Source of the DNA: CAYQZD01 sp964421875
GTDB lineage: Bacteria; Electryoneota; Tariuqbacteria; Tariuqbacterales; Tariuqbacteraceae
Assembly (NCBI GenBank): GCA_964421875.1
Contig: CAYQZD010000169.1
Span: forward strand, 1-6,351
Reading direction: 5' to 3'
DNA: 6,351 nt
A model generated the notes under the pieces. The model saw only the letters and a list, made by a program, of their open reading frames with translations, was not told the DNA's origin and ran no database searches. This document shows, piece after piece, positions 4,469 through 6,351 of the stretch. Both the position numbers and the translations under genes were made by a program. Position 1 is the stretch's first letter. Every line of letters begins with the position of its first letter.

Positions 4469-6009
4469 ATGAAACGCGTAATTTCAATTCTTTCCCTGTT
4501 GATTTTGCTTTGCGGTTTCACCGCCGCCGTATGCGCCGGCGAAGGTATTTATCTGGCGGGTATATATTATCCTGAGGGAATCGATTCCGCCCCGGAATAT
4601 CCAGCGTCCGCGCTTGACGACACCACCGTATTTCTGTTCCACACACCTTTTACCTATCCCAGCGGGCTCGCCTGGGACGGAGAATTCTTCTGGAATAGCG
4701 ACTTCGGTTCCAGGAGAATCTACAAGTTGACTACAGCCGGGCAAGTGGTTACTTCCTTCGCGTCGCCCACGCCTGAGGCGGTCGGAGGAATAGAATGGAT
4801 AGATTCTCTAATTTGGGTAGTGGACGAACAGAGGGCTCGAGCTTATCAAATGAATCCTCTCACCGGTCAGTACGCCGGTTTTCTCACTTTGCCGGACAGC
4901 ACACCCGAACCCAATTCTTTCGGGCTGGCTTACGATGGTGAGAATTTGTGGCACAGTCAATACGGTCCGCGGGCGCAGATTTACAAGCTGAATCCCGTTA
5001 CAGGAGCCGTCTTATTCGCCTTCATACCCCCATCTCAATCCATAATTGGTATCGCCTGGGACGGGGAGTGCATCTGCGGCGCCAGCATTATGCTGCCTTT
5101 GTTGTACAGAATGGACCCCCGTACCGGCGAAGTGGTGGAGACCATACATTGGGAAGTCCCTTATCCGCTGGGACTGTTATGGACAGACCTCCACTACTAT
5201 GGTATCAGCGGCAGCACTATGGGCGGGGGGCAGTATGCGATATACAGAGTTTACACCGATGCGCTCCAAGTGACCTTGACTCCGTGCAATCCGCCGATAC
5301 AGATTCCTGCGGGCGGGGGGAGTTTCAGTTTCAATGCGGTCATCCAGAACCATACTCCCAAACCCATCGACTTCGACGTCTGGACCGAAGTAGTTTTACC
5401 GGATAATCGGGTTTATGGTCCGCTGGAACTCCGAATCAACCTTAACGCGCCCGGAGGAGCCGTTTTCTCACAACGGATTTCTAAGTATATCCGTTTTTCT
5501 GCGCCTTCAGGGGATTATGTTTATATCGGAAGGGTAGGGAATTATCCCGATTCGACTCTGACCTACGACAGCTTTAATTTCACCAAACTCGCCGGCGAGG
5601 GCGCGCCCGGCTATTACCAGGGCTGGGAAGTTTATGGCTGGGATGATGAAGATGGATTCAGGATTCAGGATTCANNNNNNNNNNNNNNNNNNNNNNNNNN
5701 NNNNNNNNNNNNNNNNNNNNNNNNNNNNNNNNNNNNNNNNNNNNNNNNNNNNNNNNNNNNNNNNNNNNNNNNNNCAATCCTTTCAATCCCACCACCGCTC
5801 TCAGCTTCAAGTTGCAAACTGCAAGTGAAGTGATATTAGCTATATACGATGTTTCGGGGCGGGAAATGGAGCGTCTTATTGAGGGATATTACCCCGCCGG
5901 GACGCATCAGGCGGTATGGGACGCTTCAGGGACGGCGAGCGGGGTGTATTTCGCGCGGTTGGAGGCGGGGGATGCGGCGCTGACGCTGAAGCTGCTGTTG
6001 GTGAAATGA
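4469..6009 (+). CDS. Secreted propeller-like repeat protein with Ig-like module and NPFN-type C-terminal sorting domain (copy B), interrupted by a sequence gap
   Basis: The ATG has AGGAGG six bases upstream. Residues 1-402 are read before the gap at 5675: signal peptide (1-23), five propeller-like repeats, Ig-like module (about 266-389) and linker DGFRIQDS. After the gap, 77 codons from AAT 5776 (NPFNPTTALSFKLQ to LKLLLVK, TGA 6007-6009) give the C-terminal domain. The two parts are out of frame by the 100 N count, and a literal reading stops falsely at 5833. A 26-base gap, as in copy A, restores the frame and gives 488 residues against 489, the difference being one codon missing near residue 145. 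The end differs slightly from the others (ALTLKLLLVK, with no QTQ). It is likely a recent tandem duplicate of copy A and probably co-transcribed with it, with the same inferred surface location. Confidence 0.85.
5654..5674 (+). repeat. Heptanucleotide array GGATTCA in copy B, continuing into the gap
   Basis: Three perfect GGATTCA units are visible before the N run starts. In copy A a fourth unit and a partial unit follow. The total unit number in copy B is unknown. Confidence 0.9.
5675..5774. other. Assembly gap of 100 N
   Basis: Exactly 100 N, a usual placeholder for a gap of unknown size. It begins inside the heptamer array. Because the upstream frame ends on a codon boundary at 5674 and the downstream frame needs 5775 as a third codon base, the true length must be 2 modulo 3. 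That excludes 100 if the gene is intact. Alignment to copy A predicts 26 bases. Confidence 0.95.
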
Positions 6010-6010
6010 T

Positions 6011-6046
6011 TCCGGTTGTCAGCCGTACGGCTGATTGCCGGATTTT
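6011..6046 (+). terminator. Terminator-like hairpin after copy B
   Basis: The perfect palindrome TCAGCCGTACGGCTGA (6019-6034) is flanked by the outer arms TCCGG (6011-6015) and CCGGA (6038-6042), with a small internal loop. TTTT follows at 6043-6046. It begins two bases after the TGA. The T-run is short, so termination is likely but not certain. Confidence 0.5.
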
Positions 6047-6124
6047 GTGGCGCAGGTTCTTGTGTATTATTCTAACTGAATAATGAACAGATGCTTGCGA
6101 CAGGGCATAGAGAACCTGCGCTAC
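6047..6124. repeat. Long inverted repeat with an internal stem-loop
   Basis: GTGGCGCAGGTTCT (6047-6060) and AGAACCTGCGCTAC (6111-6124) are reverse complements with one mismatch. The 50-base interior contains another perfect stem, ATTATTC/GAATAAT (6066-6072 and 6078-6084), and the short pair ATGC/GCAT (6091-6094 and 6105-6108). The layout is that of a small palindromic intergenic element. It could also be transcribed as a structured 3' region if the preceding hairpin is read through. Confidence 0.55.
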
Positions 6125-6209
6125 GATAAGCGTGGGAAAACTATTGATTTATCTATATCTTTGAGTGCTAACTTGTATTCTTATTTATTGTTGTGGTTTT
6201 AGAATCGCA

Positions 6210-6241
6210 GATTAACACTGATTAACGCTGATTATGCAGAT
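6210..6241. repeat. Short tandem repeat GATTAACNCT
   Basis: GATTAACACT, GATTAACGCT and GATTATGCA follow one another, an imperfect array with a unit of about 10 bases. No gene is visible from 6125 to the window end. The remaining sequence is AT-rich, and the final GTCATTCCGG (6338-6347) looks like the left arm of the hairpin repeat at 2413-2431. Confidence 0.5.
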
Positions 6242-6351
6242 GGATATTCGGTTAAAATTGACATTTGAGTTTCGGTTATCCAGTTTGTTCAGGAAAAACT
6301 ATAATTGACCTCTAATATTCGAAATCGATCACCATCGTCATTCCGGGCTTG

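Noticed and set aside
4511..4540. Lipoprotein signal at the N-terminus of the propeller proteins (Cys at residue 22)
   Set aside because: The residue before Cys is Val and the surrounding AAVC does not fit a lipobox, while AVCA followed by an acidic or Gly residue fits ordinary signal peptidase I cleavage.
5634..5833. Apparent stop at 5833 and separate ORFs spanning the N run or starting at 5812
   Set aside because: These follow from the arbitrary 100-N length. The frame after the gap matches copy A in NPFNPTT and the whole C-terminal domain, so one gene ends at 6009.
6258..6305. Promoter from TTGACA (6258-6263) and TATAAT (6300-6305)
   Set aside because: The hexamers are 36 bases apart, and at the right spacing the -10 would be CAGTTT. 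No gene start follows before the window ends.

Overview
The window reads as a scaffold piece from an uncultivated bacterium, most likely in the FCB superphylum or a neighbouring candidate phylum (Zixibacteria-, KSB1-, Cloacimonadota- or WOR-3-like). The phylum cannot be fixed from these bases. The evidence is a set of secreted multidomain proteins that all end in an NPFN-type C-terminal domain resembling type A (Por/T9SS) sorting domains, together with intergenic regions crowded with palindromic repeats. A 100-base N run marks a scaffold gap.

Layout, all genes on the + strand: (1) 2-274, the last 90 codons of a secreted protein cut by the left edge; (2) 275-750, a palindrome-rich spacer ending in a promoter-like site; (3) 751-2373, a secreted parallel beta-helix protein with an Ig-like module and C-terminal sorting domain; (4) 2374-2820, a second repeat-rich spacer with a good promoter-like site and a possible 33-codon leader ORF; (5) 2821-4290 and (6) 4469-6009, two tandemly duplicated secreted proteins with about five propeller-like repeats, the same Ig-like module and the same C-terminal domain; (7) 6010-6351, a terminator-like hairpin, a long inverted repeat and repeat fragments, with no gene. 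The products are most likely exported cell-surface or extracellular proteins. No secretion machinery or enzyme is encoded here.

The main unexpected feature is a heptanucleotide tandem array at the same protein position, just before the NPFN motif, in all four genes. The first two genes carry AATTCTT/AATTCTC units and the last two carry GGATTCA units. Seven is not a multiple of three, so gain or loss of one unit would move the sorting domain out of frame, and I checked that the off-frames stop soon after. The N gap sits in one of these arrays. Reading-frame arithmetic shows the 100-N length is a placeholder: the true gap must be 2 modulo 3, and 26 bases restores a full paralog. A second theme is the modular palindromic repeats between genes, including a composite element that is intact at 2486-2556 but apparently split by an insertion of about 247 bp in the first spacer.
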